From: Mycobacterium branderi
GTDB lineage: Bacteria; Actinomycetota; Actinomycetes; Mycobacteriales; Mycobacteriaceae
DNA: 64,000 bases
Direction of reading: 5' to 3'
NCBI RefSeq assembly: GCF_010728725.1
Contig: NZ_AP022607.1
Location: forward strand, 1-64,000
Part shown: one piece after another, positions 28,860 to 38,500 of the stretch
Position numbering within the stretch: position 1 is the first letter of the stretch
Layout: the number at the start of each line of letters is the position of its first letter
The notes under the pieces: model-generated
What the model was told of the DNA's origin: nothing
The model's input: the letters and a program-made list of their open reading frames with translations, nothing else
Databases searched by the model: none
Made by a program: the position numbers and the translations under genes

Positions 28860-30164
28860 TCACTCTCCGTGTAGGCGGCGCATTTCCTCGCCGACTCGTC
28901 CCGATATCCGCGAGACCACCTGCGCCCCACGGCGTCTCAGCTCGTCATTGGGTGTCGGCAGCACCACCGCGCCGGTCTGCTTGGACGGCAGCAACACCTT
29001 GGCCGTTCCTTTGGTGGTGTCCTCGCCACGCTGGTTGGTCGCTTTGACTTCGATGCTGACCGGCTCGTCGGGTTCGGATCCCTTCCCGCTCACCACGCCG
29101 GTGCACTTGTGCGTGTCGCCGTGGTAGTTGAAACCGCGCAGCTGCAGTTCCATTTCGGCCAGCCAGCCGTCATCGCCTACCCAGTTGGTCAGCAGATGGC
29201 TGACCCAGGCCGCACGCATCTGCCCGTAGTCATAGGGCGCCGGAATGCCCAGGGCCTGCGCCCGCGCGGCGTCCCAGTGCAACCGCTGGACCACATCGGG
29301 CACGCCATACTCGTCGGGCACGTAGAAGGCCGGCATCCGCTTGCGCAGCTCGCGGGCGTACTTCAGCGGCCCGACGCCGTAACCGCCCCAGCCCCAGCCC
29401 ATGTGCATGCTGATGATGTCGACGACGGTCAGCGGTCCCTTCATCACCGGGGTCAGCACGTCACCGACGGACACGTCCTCCCACCAGTTCGGGTCGACGC
29501 CGCGGCGCTCCTCGGCGTCGTAGACCGCGTCGACCTCGGCGAGCTCTTCGGCGGTCCAATGTTGGCGCTCGATATTTGAATATTTGCCCGACTTTTTCGA
29601 GCCCTGCCGCTCGGCGCTGATGTAGGACTCGTCGCGGGTGGCGATCGGGATGCCGTTGGCGTCGACGTAGAGGTACCGGTACGTCTCTTTGACCGAGCGT
29701 CCGCCGGAGAAACTGCTCTCCTTGACCTGCACGTCGAGGGTGTAGGTCTCGCACAGCACCGGGCGCCCGGCGTAGACCGGTTGATACCAGGTCCATTTCA
29801 CTCCCGCGTAGTACTTGCCGGTACCGCGGAACAGGCCGCGGAAGAGCTTCTTGCGTTCGGGGTCGGTGAATTTCGGTGTCTGGTCCACACCGGTGCTGAT
29901 CGGGAAGGTGGGCGGCGCGATCTGACCGTGCCAGCGGGTCTTGGCGCCATATCCGGGATCATGGAACAGCGGATTGTCGTCGCCGCAGCCGAAGGCGAAG
30001 TGGCTGATGGTGTCGGCGCTCGGCAGTTTGTTCCAGGCCTCGTCACGCTGGTTGACCGGGACGCCGATCTGCGCCCTGGCGCGTTCGATGTCCTCATCGG
30101 TGATGCGGCCCTCGACGGCCGCGGCATCGGCCGCCGAGCCCGCGGAGGTTTCTGCAGTGGTCAT
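28860..30164 (-). CDS. Double hot-dog hydratase/FAS1-like dehydratase protein
   Basis: 434-residue protein with two hot-dog halves, of the FAS1-like dehydratase/MaoC group. The N-terminal half (DTISHFAFGCGDDNPLFHDP, with APPTFPISTGVD) matches the hydratase-2 motif in a degenerate form. The C-terminal half starts near PNWWEDVSVGDVLTPVMKGPLT, a typical MaoC entrance, and ends with GFNYHGDTHKCTGVVSGKG and a strand repeating TKGTAKVLLP. Such proteins hydrate bulky enoyl-CoAs. It lies between the SDR and the acyl-CoA dehydrogenase in the operon, and two enzymes of hydratase type (this and the crotonase) therefore share one transcript. It may act on the ring and the crotonase on a chain; that is a guess. 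Confidence 0.75.
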   Translation of the reverse strand: MTTAETSAGSAADAAAVEGRITDEDIERARAQIGVPVNQRDEAWNKLPSADTISHFAFGCGDDNPLFHDPGYGAKTRWHGQIAPPTFPISTGVDQTPKFTDPERKKLFRGLFRGTGKYYAGVKWTWYQPVYAGRPVLCETYTLDVQVKESSFSGGRSVKETYRYLYVDANGIPIATRDESYISAERQGSKKSGKYSNIERQHWTAEELAEVDAVYDAEERRGVDPNWWEDVSVGDVLTPVMKGPLTVVDIISMHMGWGWGGYGVGPLKYARELRKRMPAFYVPDEYGVPDVVQRLHWDAARAQALGIPAPYDYGQMRAAWVSHLLTNWVGDDGWLAEMELQLRGFNYHGDTHKCTGVVSGKGSEPDEPVSIEVKATNQRGEDTTKGTAKVLLPSKQTGAVVLPTPNDELRRRGAQVVSRISGRVGEEMRRLHGE

Positions 30165-30174
30165 GGTGTCCTCC

Positions 30175-31029
30175 CTAGAACTTCAGTGTCGCCCCGGCGT
30201 CGACTTTGAATTGCAGCCCGGTGACGTAGCGCGACTCGTCGGAGGCCAGGAAGCACACCGCATTGGAGGTGTCCTGGGGCTCGATGTAAGGGATCGGCAT
30301 GGCCTGCATCACCGGGAAGGCAAGCAGCGCATCCTCTTTGGTCGGATGCTCCAAGTCGGGCCGGAAAGTCCGGTACATCGGATCGCTCTGCAACATCGGC
30401 GAATCCACGTTGGTCGGGTGCACCACGTTAGCCCGAATCGACAGCAGGGCAAGCTGTTTGGCCAACGCCCTGGTGTAGCGGTCGATCAGCTGCTTGGCCA
30501 GGTTGTAACCCTCCCCACCCGGGCCGAGCGGACCGACGGTGCCGGCTGCCGCCGTTTCGGCGATCAAGCCGGCGACCGATCCGATCGTGATCACCGACGC
30601 GCCGGCCTGCAGGTACGGCAGCGCGGCGTGCACGGTGTTGACCACGCCGATGAAGTCGACGTCGAAGGCGTCCGCGAACCCCTGGATCGGTACATCGCCG
30701 CCCAACGGGCAGATGCCGGCATTGGCGACCACCACGTCGAGCTTGCCCAGTTCGCTGACCGCATCGGCCAATGCGGTGCTCAGCGCCACCCGGTCGCGCA
30801 CGTCCACCTCGGCGGTGATCGCCCGTCGCCCGGTCTTCTCCACTTCCAGACCGGCCTCTTGCAGATCGTGGGCAGTGGCAAGCGGATAGCCGTTGGTGTC
30901 GATGTCATGGCAGATGTCGAAAAGGATGACGTCGGCGCCCTCTTCAGCAAGCTTGACGGCGTGGCTGCGGCCCTGACCGCGGGCGCCGCCGGTGATCAGA
31001 ACGACTTTGTCCTGCACGCGACCGGCCAT
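30175..31029 (-). CDS. SDR, mycofactocin-coupled type
   Basis: 284-residue short-chain dehydrogenase. The cofactor loop is LITGGARGQGRSHAVKLAEEGAD and the active-site elements are NAGICP, SVAG and YNLAK. The extra segment after the second strand (DICHDIDTNGYPLATAHDL) marks the mycofactocin-dependent SDR group, whose NAD is bound and not exchanged and whose electrons go to mycofactocin. A paralogue is at 60043. It is the first gene of the operon ending at 26955 and probably oxidises a secondary alcohol to a ketone. A perfect 7-bp hairpin lies 42 bp upstream of its ATG. Confidence 0.85.
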   Translation of the reverse strand: MAGRVQDKVVLITGGARGQGRSHAVKLAEEGADVILFDICHDIDTNGYPLATAHDLQEAGLEVEKTGRRAITAEVDVRDRVALSTALADAVSELGKLDVVVANAGICPLGGDVPIQGFADAFDVDFIGVVNTVHAALPYLQAGASVITIGSVAGLIAETAAAGTVGPLGPGGEGYNLAKQLIDRYTRALAKQLALLSIRANVVHPTNVDSPMLQSDPMYRTFRPDLEHPTKEDALLAFPVMQAMPIPYIEPQDTSNAVCFLASDESRYVTGLQFKVDAGATLKF

Positions 31030-31070
31030 TGTGTTACCTGCCTTTCACTTCGATTACCGCAGTCCTGACA

Positions 31071-31088
31071 GCTGGTTTGACAACCAGC
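31071..31088. promoter_or_regulatory. Palindrome GCTGGTT-TGAC-AACCAGC
   Basis: A perfect 7-bp inverted repeat with a 4-bp spacer lies 42 bp upstream of the SDR start, in the only sizeable gap (149 bp) on this strand. It is probably an operator for the four-gene operon 31029-26955. As a stem-loop it is short and lacks a T-run, so terminator function for the ligase gene at 31179 is less likely. Confidence 0.5.
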
Positions 31089-31178
31089 AACGAATTCCTT
31101 TGTCGCGCACGCGTTGAAGCGTCCCGCCCGGCACGATCAGGGGTGCAGCCACCAACGTCTCCTTAACAGTTGAATGTA

Positions 31179-32702
31179 TTACTGATTGCCAGCGTAGCTG
31201 CTCGCCGGGGAGCCACCCAGCTGGTCGAGTAGCGCTCGCAGCCGGCGCCGGTCGACTTTCAGCGCCGCACCGCGGGGCAGCTCGTCGACGATGTAGACCC
31301 GGGCCGGCACCTCATAGGGCGTCAGCACCGATCGGCAGTGCGCGCGCAGTTCCTCCGGTGTTGCCGATGCGCCGGAACGCAACTGCACCGCCGCGACCGG
31401 GACCCGGCCGAGCCGCTCGTCGGGCATGCCATCCACCGCGGCGTCGGCCACCGCGTCATGGCCACGCAGCGCCGTCGCCACCCGGTCTGGGGCAACCTTG
31501 AACCCACCCCGCAAGATCACGTCGTCGGCCCGCCCATCGATGTAGAGAAAGCCGTCCTCATCGATGTGCGCCAGGTCGCTGGTGGTGACCCAACGCTCGG
31601 CGGAGCCGCCGACCTGCACCGAGGCCACCTGCAACCGGCCCGAGCGGCCCGGCGCCAACACAGCGCCGTCGTCATCGACGGCGCGCAGCGCCACACCGGG
31701 AAACGCCCGGCCCACACTGCCCTTCTTGGCGTGCCAACGCTCACGGAAGTCGCGCACGGTCCAGCCGGCGACGGCTCCGCAGAATTCGGTGGCGCCGTAG
31801 ACGATCAGGATCGGGATCCCGTACCGCTCGTAAAACGCGTCCACCAGAGCCGGGTCGACCGGGCTGGTCCCGGCGTTGATCGCACGAACGCTGGCCAGGT
31901 CTTCACGCGGAATGTCGGAGTCCAGCACCGAGCGGATCGCCGGGGGAGGCAGACCGGCAAGGATCGGTTTGTGCTCCCTGACCGCCGCGTGCCAACCCTC
32001 GAGCGTGAAACGCTCCAGCAGAACGAAACGGCGAGCGGCCACCAGCGACTGCAGCAGCGCAAACAGGCCGCCGATGTGCACGATCGGGATGGCGACCAGC
32101 GCGACAGCGCCGGTGAACGGCGGCTTGTCCCGGACTTCGGGCCGCTCGTTGTGGCGCAGCGGTGCCGCCAGCGATGCCTCGAGCTGCCTGCGAGTCAACG
32201 GGATTCGCTTGGGCCGCCCCGTGGTACCGGAGGTGAGCATCTCGATCGCGACGGCCGGATCACCGACCGCCGGCTCACGACGTGATTCGGAGCGCGCCAC
32301 GACCGCATCGCCATCGACACTCCAACCGGCCGCCCCCAGTTTTGCGACACCTTCGACGAAAGCGGGCTGCGACCAGCATTGCCCCGGGGCCAGCACCCAG
32401 GACGCGCCCGTGGCGGTGAGGTCTTCGCTCATGCGCTCCGGCGGCTGCAGCGGGCTGATCGTGACGAGGGTGCGTTCGGCGCGGAAGATCGCGATCAGTG
32501 CGCCAACCGATTCCATCCGGTTGCCCAGCACGACCGCCACCCGTCCCCCCGCGCCGCAGCCGGCGTCGCTCAGTACCCGATCGATGCGCTCGGCGAGCTG
32601 GCGCACCTCACCCCAGCGCACCCACTTGCCCTCGCACTGCACCATGTCGGCACCATCGTCGGCCGCCCACAACCGGTCGAAGACTTCACGCAGTCTCGTC
32701 AT
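31179..32702 (-). CDS. Acyl-CoA synthetase (AMP-forming, FadD-like)
   Basis: 507-residue adenylate-forming ligase. The P-loop-like motif is MLTSGTTGRPKRIPLT, the next core motif IVYGATEFCG, then the hinge DDVILRGGFKVAPDRV and the catalytic Lys in AALKVDRRRLRAL near the C-terminus. It activates a carboxylic acid to acyl-AMP and then acyl-CoA. It is shorter than most long-chain FadD enzymes and has a compact N-terminus, which suggests an aromatic, cyclic or small acid. It is transcribed divergently from the acyl-CoA dehydrogenase at 32759, with an AT-rich 56-bp promoter region between. The four-gene operon on the same strand starts 150 bp beyond its stop. Confidence 0.85.
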   Translation of the reverse strand: MTRLREVFDRLWAADDGADMVQCEGKWVRWGEVRQLAERIDRVLSDAGCGAGGRVAVVLGNRMESVGALIAIFRAERTLVTISPLQPPERMSEDLTATGASWVLAPGQCWSQPAFVEGVAKLGAAGWSVDGDAVVARSESRREPAVGDPAVAIEMLTSGTTGRPKRIPLTRRQLEASLAAPLRHNERPEVRDKPPFTGAVALVAIPIVHIGGLFALLQSLVAARRFVLLERFTLEGWHAAVREHKPILAGLPPPAIRSVLDSDIPREDLASVRAINAGTSPVDPALVDAFYERYGIPILIVYGATEFCGAVAGWTVRDFRERWHAKKGSVGRAFPGVALRAVDDDGAVLAPGRSGRLQVASVQVGGSAERWVTTSDLAHIDEDGFLYIDGRADDVILRGGFKVAPDRVATALRGHDAVADAAVDGMPDERLGRVPVAAVQLRSGASATPEELRAHCRSVLTPYEVPARVYIVDELPRGAALKVDRRRLRALLDQLGGSPASSYAGNQ

Positions 32703-32710
32703 CGCCCCTT

Positions 32711-32740
32711 AAACTAGTTGGACATGGTTTACTAGGTCAA
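32711..32740. promoter_or_regulatory. AT-rich divergent promoter/operator region
   Basis: The 56-bp gap between the divergent ligase (32702) and acyl-CoA dehydrogenase (32759) contains the palindrome AACTAGTT (32712-32719) and the 11-mer GTTTACTAGGT (32727-32737). The same 11-mer recurs at 45487-45497, inside a perfect palindrome. One regulator may act on both promoter regions. Confidence 0.35.
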
Positions 32741-32758
32741 CTTTGTAGCGAGGCGCTG

Positions 32759-33781
32759 ATGGATTTCGGGCTCACCGATGAGCAACAACAGCTCGCCGAC
32801 TCCGAGCGGTCGTGGCTGGGCCGCCGTGATCCGATCGCGCGGGTCCGTGCGGCGCTCGACGTCGCAGAGGTCACCGTCGACTCCGCCGCGGTGACGCACG
32901 CGGCCGAATCCGGGCTGATCGCGCTGCTGACCCCCGAGATGGGCGGCACCCACGTCGATTTGGCCGTGCTCAGCGAGGCACACGGCTACGCGGCCAGTTC
33001 GCTGCCGCTCGCCGATCTCGCGGTGGCGGCGTGGCTGCTTGGCCAGGCTGGGGCGGCCGAGTGCGACGCCGCCGCTGCGGGCAGCCTGCTGGTCGGTGTG
33101 GCGCGCGCGCCGCTCGCCATCGGTGCCTATGACAGCGCCAGCCTGCGTGCCGCGACCAGCCCGCTGCCGATGGCTGCCGACATGGCCGCCGTCGCGGTCG
33201 TCGGTCAGGGCCAGGACGGCGAATACCTGGCACTGGCTCGCGACCCTCACTTGGTCGGCATGAAGACGCTCGACCTCACCCGTTCATGGGCACGCCTCGG
33301 CCTCGATAGCTCGATGGGCCAACCGCACAGGTTGCCGGCCGGGACACTTGCGTATCTGCGGGATGCGATGGCGGTACACCGCAGCCTCGACGCGCTGGGC
33401 GCCGCGGCGCGGCTGCTGGAGATGACCGTCACCTATGCCGGACAGCGCCGGCAGTTCGGTGCACCCATCGGCTCGTTTCAGGCGGTCAAACATCACTGCG
33501 CCGATATGGCCGTGGCCGTGGAGGCCGCCCGCTCGGCGCTGTGGGCCGCGGCGCTGGCCCTCGACGGCGCACCCGATGCGGCCCGGTCGCGCGCCGCATC
33601 GGCGGCGGCGGCCTACGCGAAGTCGGCGGCTACCCGGGTGGCGAGCACCGCCCTGCAGGTCCACGGCGGCATCGGCTTCACCTGGGAACACGACCTTCAT
33701 CTGTTGTTGCGCCGGATCAGGGTGGACGAGGCCTTCGACGGCTCCGTCGCCGAGCACCGGGCTGCGCTGGTCACCGCCTGA
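32759..33781 (+). CDS. Acyl-CoA dehydrogenase, short FadE type
   Basis: 340-residue acyl-CoA dehydrogenase-like protein. The N-terminus (MDFGLTDEQQQLADSERSWL) and C-terminal domain (TYAGQRRQFGAPIGSFQAVKHHCADM, LQVHGGIGFTWEHDLHLLLRR) are typical. The middle beta domain is degenerate, and the EPGAGSD signature is absent. This pattern matches the small, non-FAD-binding partner of the two-subunit FadE heterotetramers that act on sterol-like CoA esters. A full-length partner would be needed; candidates in the window are the proteins at 27711 and 35511. It is divergent from the ligase and followed by a crotonase on the same strand. Function as a separate enzyme is doubtful; a subunit role is inference. 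Confidence 0.82.
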   Translation: MDFGLTDEQQQLADSERSWLGRRDPIARVRAALDVAEVTVDSAAVTHAAESGLIALLTPEMGGTHVDLAVLSEAHGYAASSLPLADLAVAAWLLGQAGAAECDAAAAGSLLVGVARAPLAIGAYDSASLRAATSPLPMAADMAAVAVVGQGQDGEYLALARDPHLVGMKTLDLTRSWARLGLDSSMGQPHRLPAGTLAYLRDAMAVHRSLDALGAAARLLEMTVTYAGQRRQFGAPIGSFQAVKHHCADMAVAVEAARSALWAAALALDGAPDAARSRAASAAAAYAKSAATRVASTALQVHGGIGFTWEHDLHLLLRRIRVDEAFDGSVAEHRAALVTA

Positions 33782-33882
33782 CAGGGCCAGTCTGCGGACC
33801 GGGCCCGCGGCGGCAAGTGGCCGAGCATTAGCATATTCATTTAACTAATAGCGTCTGTGCGCACGCTGTCTGCCAGAAAGGC

Positions 33883-34689
33883 ATGCCGATGAAGACCGTC
33901 CTGGTGAGCAGATCTCCCGGCATGGTGCACATCCAGCTGAACCGACCCGACAAGCGCAACGCGGTCAACGACGAGATGTTCGACGAACTCGGTGCAGCGG
34001 CCGAGGCGGCCAGAGACGACACCGGCCTGTCGGCCATTGTCATCTCGGGTGCCGGCCGGTCGTTCTGCGCGGGCCTCGACTTCGCCGTGCACCGCGCGTT
34101 CGCCGCGGAAGGCGCTGCCGGACAACGGCCCTACGCCGACCCCGCCGATCCGAATTCCAGCGGCCAGCGGGTGCCCGGACGCGGGCAACGGATCGTGCGG
34201 GCGCTGCGTGATGCGCCGGCGATCGTCATCGCCGCCGTGCACGGCCATGCTATCGGCGCGGGATTGCAGATCGCGCTGGGCGCAGATATCCGCATCGTCA
34301 CGCCCGATGTCCAACTCGCCTGCGCCGAAATCGATTTCGGGATGACCGTGGACATGGGCGCCAGCCAGCTTCTTCCCCGACTGATCGGAAGCGGTTGCGC
34401 AACCGACCTGTTGGTAACGGGCCGGCGCATCAGCGGTGTCGACGCGACGAGTTGGGGGCTGGCCAGCCGCCTCAGCGATGACCCGTTGGCCGAGGCGCTC
34501 GACCTCGCGCACGCGATAACCGAGCGCAGCCAGCACGCCGTGCTCCAGACCAAACGCCTGGTACGGCTGGCCGAGACCGCAACCGTGGTAGAGGGCATGG
34601 GCGAAGAACTGGCCGTAATGGCGGGCAATGTCGGCAGCCCGGCGCAGGTGGCGGCGGCGCAGCGTTACTTCGCCGCGCGCAAACGTTAG
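33883..34689 (+). CDS. Enoyl-CoA hydratase/isomerase (crotonase family)
   Basis: 268-residue crotonase. The N-terminal VHIQLNRPDKRNAVNDEMF, the first oxyanion segment GAGRSFCAGLDFAVH, the second oxyanion loop HGHAIGAGLQIALGAD and the acidic active-site segment AEIDFGMTVDMG are present. In the last the position used by hydratases is Asp, so isomerase or hydratase activity is possible. The start at 33883 is preceded by AAAGG; a second ATG two codons later is possible. It follows the short FadE protein by about 100 bp on the same strand. Downstream, after 260 bp, lies an IS256 remnant. Confidence 0.85.
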   Translation: MPMKTVLVSRSPGMVHIQLNRPDKRNAVNDEMFDELGAAAEAARDDTGLSAIVISGAGRSFCAGLDFAVHRAFAAEGAAGQRPYADPADPNSSGQRVPGRGQRIVRALRDAPAIVIAAVHGHAIGAGLQIALGADIRIVTPDVQLACAEIDFGMTVDMGASQLLPRLIGSGCATDLLVTGRRISGVDATSWGLASRLSDDPLAEALDLAHAITERSQHAVLQTKRLVRLAETATVVEGMGEELAVMAGNVGSPAQVAAAQRYFAARKR

Positions 34690-34950
34690 GGGTAGCAGAC
34701 GTGTTCGGCCGGTCCGTGACGCTGGGCATCACTGGAGAGCGGTCAGCTTATCTTTCGGATGAAGGGAAGTCAGTCGGTGATCGCGCGACAGCGACGGTGA
34801 CCCGGTCATCCGAGAACGCTGGACCCGGACAGGTTGCGAGTGAACCGGTCGGTGCCTGTCGGGACGAACCCCATGTGCATCAGCCGCTGCTGGTAGAGCT
34901 CGTCAACGGTGTGCACTTCGTAAAAATTGCCCGTCCCCGCAACGAGGAGT

Positions 34951-35070
34951 TCCCGGGCTCTTGGTGATCTTGCTGCGGTTGCGTACGGTGACGAAGCCGG
35001 TTTCGATGGGATTGGTGGTGCGCAAATGTATCCAGCTCTCGGCCGGGAAGGTCCTACGGCGCGAACGCTT
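34951..35070 (-). mobile_element. IS256-family transposase remnant
   Basis: One frame on the minus strand reads FPAESWIHLRTTNPIE followed by TGFVTVRNRSKITKSPG, the conserved C-terminal signature of IS256-family (mutator-type) transposases, close to that of IS1081-like mycobacterial elements. About 40 codons are recognisable, with no start, no catalytic DDE residues and no inverted repeats seen. Beyond the signature the frame loses similarity, so this is a decayed fragment. Its neighbours are an orphan 106-residue ORF and the end of the crotonase gene, marking a junction between the two beta-oxidation blocks. The rest of 34690-35080 holds nothing I can name. Confidence 0.6.
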
Positions 35071-35082
35071 CTGCCCTCACCC

Positions 35083-35403
35083 TTAGTCCTCGGGGGGATC
35101 GACACCAGCAGCTAAAAACCGTGACCGGATGTCGGCGACCGCGGCCTGGAACTCAGCCTCACTGATGTGACCATGGTTGCGATTCATTCGGGCCTGAGAA
35201 TGCCAGTCACGCAACATCACTATCCAGGCGTCGGGATAGTCGCGCTGTATTCGGGCGTGGTAAGCCTGGCGGTCTTCACCGGGTAGATACGGGATCCTCA
35301 GAGGGTCGAACGTATTGCTCTCTGATTGAGGCACGGCTGCTTCCTGCCGCCGGCGCGGCACGATCGGGTTCGACTTGTTGGCCTTTCCTGGGCGCCCGAG
35401 CAT
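35083..35403 (-). CDS. Hypothetical protein
   Basis: 106-residue protein of unknown family, start ATG 35403 (MLGRPGKANKSNP). The N-terminal 30 residues are basic and low in structure. The C-terminal 65 look folded and helical, with a dense acidic/aromatic pattern: YLPGEDRQAYHARIQRDYPD, then VMLRDWHSQARMNRNHGHI, then EAEFQAAVADIRSRFL. The last helix pair recalls short C-terminal modules that follow a linker, but I cannot assign it. It lies between the IS256 remnant and the stop of the large acyl-CoA dehydrogenase gene, 107 bp from the latter, and may have arrived with the mobile element. Codon composition looks ordinary for the region. Confidence 0.5.
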   Translation of the reverse strand: MLGRPGKANKSNPIVPRRRQEAAVPQSESNTFDPLRIPYLPGEDRQAYHARIQRDYPDAWIVMLRDWHSQARMNRNHGHISEAEFQAAVADIRSRFLAAGVDPPED

Positions 35404-35510
35404 GGTCCGATTGTGCCTCGCGGAAAGGCTTCCGCAACATGCGGCAGCTATCACCGCACCCGTCCGGGGGCCAGCCGAACATGCAGCTTCACTGGTAAAG
35501 CGGCCGCCAC

Positions 35511-38500
35511 CTAGCGCCCCTCGCGGGGCAGGCCCAGCCCGCGCTCGGCGATCAGCGTTCGCATGATTTCCGAGCTGCCGCCGGCAATCGTGTAGGCCCG
35601 GGCGTAGAGCCACTCGTCCTGCCAGCGCCCGGCATCGACCGCGTTCGGGTCCCCCTCGGTAAGCACGCCCGACTCACCTTGAAGTTCGAGGGCGAAGCGC
35701 GCTATCTCCAGGTTCAGTTCGCTGAACATCAGCTTGGCCATCGCCGCGTCATGGGGGCGTTCGGTGCCGCGCGACCAGCGGGTGATGTTGGCATACGTCA
35801 GTGCGGCCAGCGCCTCGACCTCGGCGCTGAACTGGCCGATCCGGTCACGGACCCGGTCGCTTTCGATGCCGGGGCGCCCATCGATTTCGACGTTGCGCGC
35901 CAAGGTGGTCAGGGCATCGACGGCCAGCCGCAGTTTGACCACAATGGCGCCCACATTGGCGCGTTCCTGAGACAGTGTCGCGGTGGCGATCCGCCAGCCT
36001 TCCCCCGGCGCTCCGATCATGGCGTCGGCCGGGACCTGGACGTCGTCGAAGAACACCTCGTTGAAATCCGACGTACCGGTCAGCTCGCGCAGCGGCCGCA
36101 CGCTGACGCCGGGCGCCGACATGTCGAGGATGAACGCGCTGATGCCCTTGTGCTTGGGAGCCTCGGGATCGGTGCGGGCCAGCAGGTAGCCGTACTGCGC
36201 CCAGTGCCCATCGGTTGTCCACACCTTCTGCCCGTTGATCGTGTAGCCGTCGCCGTCAACGACTGCGCGGGTGCGCAGCGACGCCAGGTCGCTGCCGGCT
36301 TCGGGCTCGCTGAACAGCTGGCACCACAGCTCGCGGCCCGCCCGGATCGCGGGCAGATGACGGCGCCGCTGTTCGTCGGTGCCGTAATGGATTAGCGCGT
36401 GTGCTGCCAGCGCCGACCCGCTGGGTACGCCGGGGACCTGGGCGCGGGCCAGTTCCTCGCCGACGACGATCGCATGCTCGGTCGAGTAGTCGTTTCGGCC
36501 GCCGTATTCCCTAGGCCAATCGGCTCCGGCGTAGCCGGCGTCGTACAGGCGAGCCGTCCATTGCTGCAACGCCATGAGCTCGGCTTCGTTCGCGGCGCTG
36601 CGCACACCCGCGCGCGGCGGGATCTCGGGTGCGTACTTGTCGATGAAGGCGCGGACTTCATCGCGGAATTCCTCGAGTTGTGGCCCCATCCCCAATTTCA
36701 TTGGGTGTTCAACCTCACCCATCAGTTCTCCTGCCGCCCGGTCACGCAGCGCCGAGGCCCGGCCGACCAGCACGGCATTGGCCTGCGCACGTCGCAGCAG
36801 CAGATGTGCCGGGTGCTCCCAGGTGAAGCCGACACCGCCGTGAACCTGGATCGCGGCCTCGGTCACGGCGACCGCGGCGTCGAACGCCGTTGCGGCGGCC
36901 AAATCGACCAGCTGCCCCGATCGGTCTGTGTCCAAAGCATCGGCCGCGGCCAGTACCTGGCTGCGCGCGCCTTCGAGCGCCACCAGCATGTCCGCGCAAC
37001 GATGCGAAACGGCCTGAAAGCTGCCGATGGGGCGGCCGAATTGCTCACGTTGGCCTGCCCAGTGCACCGCCATGGCCAGCGCGCGCGACCCGACGCCGAC
37101 GGAGTCGGCCGCCACCGCCAGTACAGCCCGGTGGTGTGCGGCGCGAAGTCCTTGGCGCAGTTGGCTTCCGGTGGCAACCAGCTCACCCACGGCGCCGTTG
37201 AATGCCACGCTGCCGATGGTGGAGGTGAGATCGAGCGACTGCTGTGGGGTGATCACCACGGTGTCATCAGCGGGATCGATCGACACGATCGCTTCGGTTC
37301 CGGGCTCGCCCGTGCGCGCCAACACGAGCATCACCTCGGCGACCGGTGCGCCGGCAACGAGCGGGATCAGCCCGCACAGCTGCGATCCGTCCCATTCCGG
37401 CAGATCCAAACCTGATGTCACCCAACCGCAATCGTTGACGGGCACGGCGAATGCAGCTGGGATACCGGCGATGATGCGCTTGGCGATCTCTGCCGCCCCT
37501 ACCCGGGCCGCAACTTCCAGCGCGGTGAGCGTGGCCACAAGGGGTGCCGGCGCCAGCGCTTTGCCGGCCTCTTCGAGGGCGGCGTAGAGCAGGCGGGGGC
37601 GCGCGCCGGTGCCGCCGAGGGATTCGTCGGAGGCCAGACCGGGCAGGCCGAACTCGACGAGCGCCGACCACACATCAGCATCCATGGCATCGATGCGGCG
37701 GTGGACATCGAGTATTGCCGCCAGGTCCACCCGCGTTTCCAGTGCGCGGCATAGCACTTCACGCAGGGCGCGTTCATCTTCATCGGCGATCGCCAGCGGC
37801 GCGCCGGGAACGACCGCGGCGCTTTTGGCGCCGTCACCGCGGTGCGATGGCAGTCCCAGCACCGTCTCCGCGATGGTGTTGCGCTGAATCTCGGCGGTGC
37901 CCGCGCCGATCGTCGTGGCGCGGCTCATGAGGTAGCCGTAGGTCCAGCGGCCGGTGTCGACCGCTGCTGCTGCGCGACTGCCCAGGACCGCGTACGGGCC
38001 GAGCGCCCGCAGCGCCAATGCATGCAGGTGTTGTTCGAATTCGGATTTCACCAGCCGGTTGACCGATGCCACCCCGCCGGGGTCTTCGCCGCGTAGCACC
38101 GCGGCCAGGGCTCGTGCGCTGTTCGCGGCGATCGTCCGGACACCGGACTCGAGCCGGGCGATGTCCTGGCGCACCAGCGGATCACTCGCCAGGCCCTGAG
38201 CGACTGCCAGCCCGATGACCTTGTCAACAGTGCGGCGATACTTGAACTCGTCGGCCAGGAAGGCGGTGGCACGCTCGTGACCGAGCGAGGTGCGCATGAT
38301 CGACCAGCCCTCGCCCTCGGCGCCGACCCGGTTCTCGACGGGCACCGCCACGTCGTCAAGGAACACCTCGGCGAAGTGCGCCGCGCCGCTGATGTCACGC
38401 AGCGGCCGCACCGCGATACCGGGGCTGTTCATCGGGATCAGCAGATAGGTGATCCCCTCCGTGCTGCGACCTGGCGGCCCCGTGCGCACCAGCGCGAACA

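Noticed and set aside
34806..35105. A 99-codon minus-strand ORF with ELLVAGTGNFYEVHTVDELY near its end
   Set aside because: It crosses the IS256 remnant in a different frame and has no start signal or recognisable family. The tail may be by chance.
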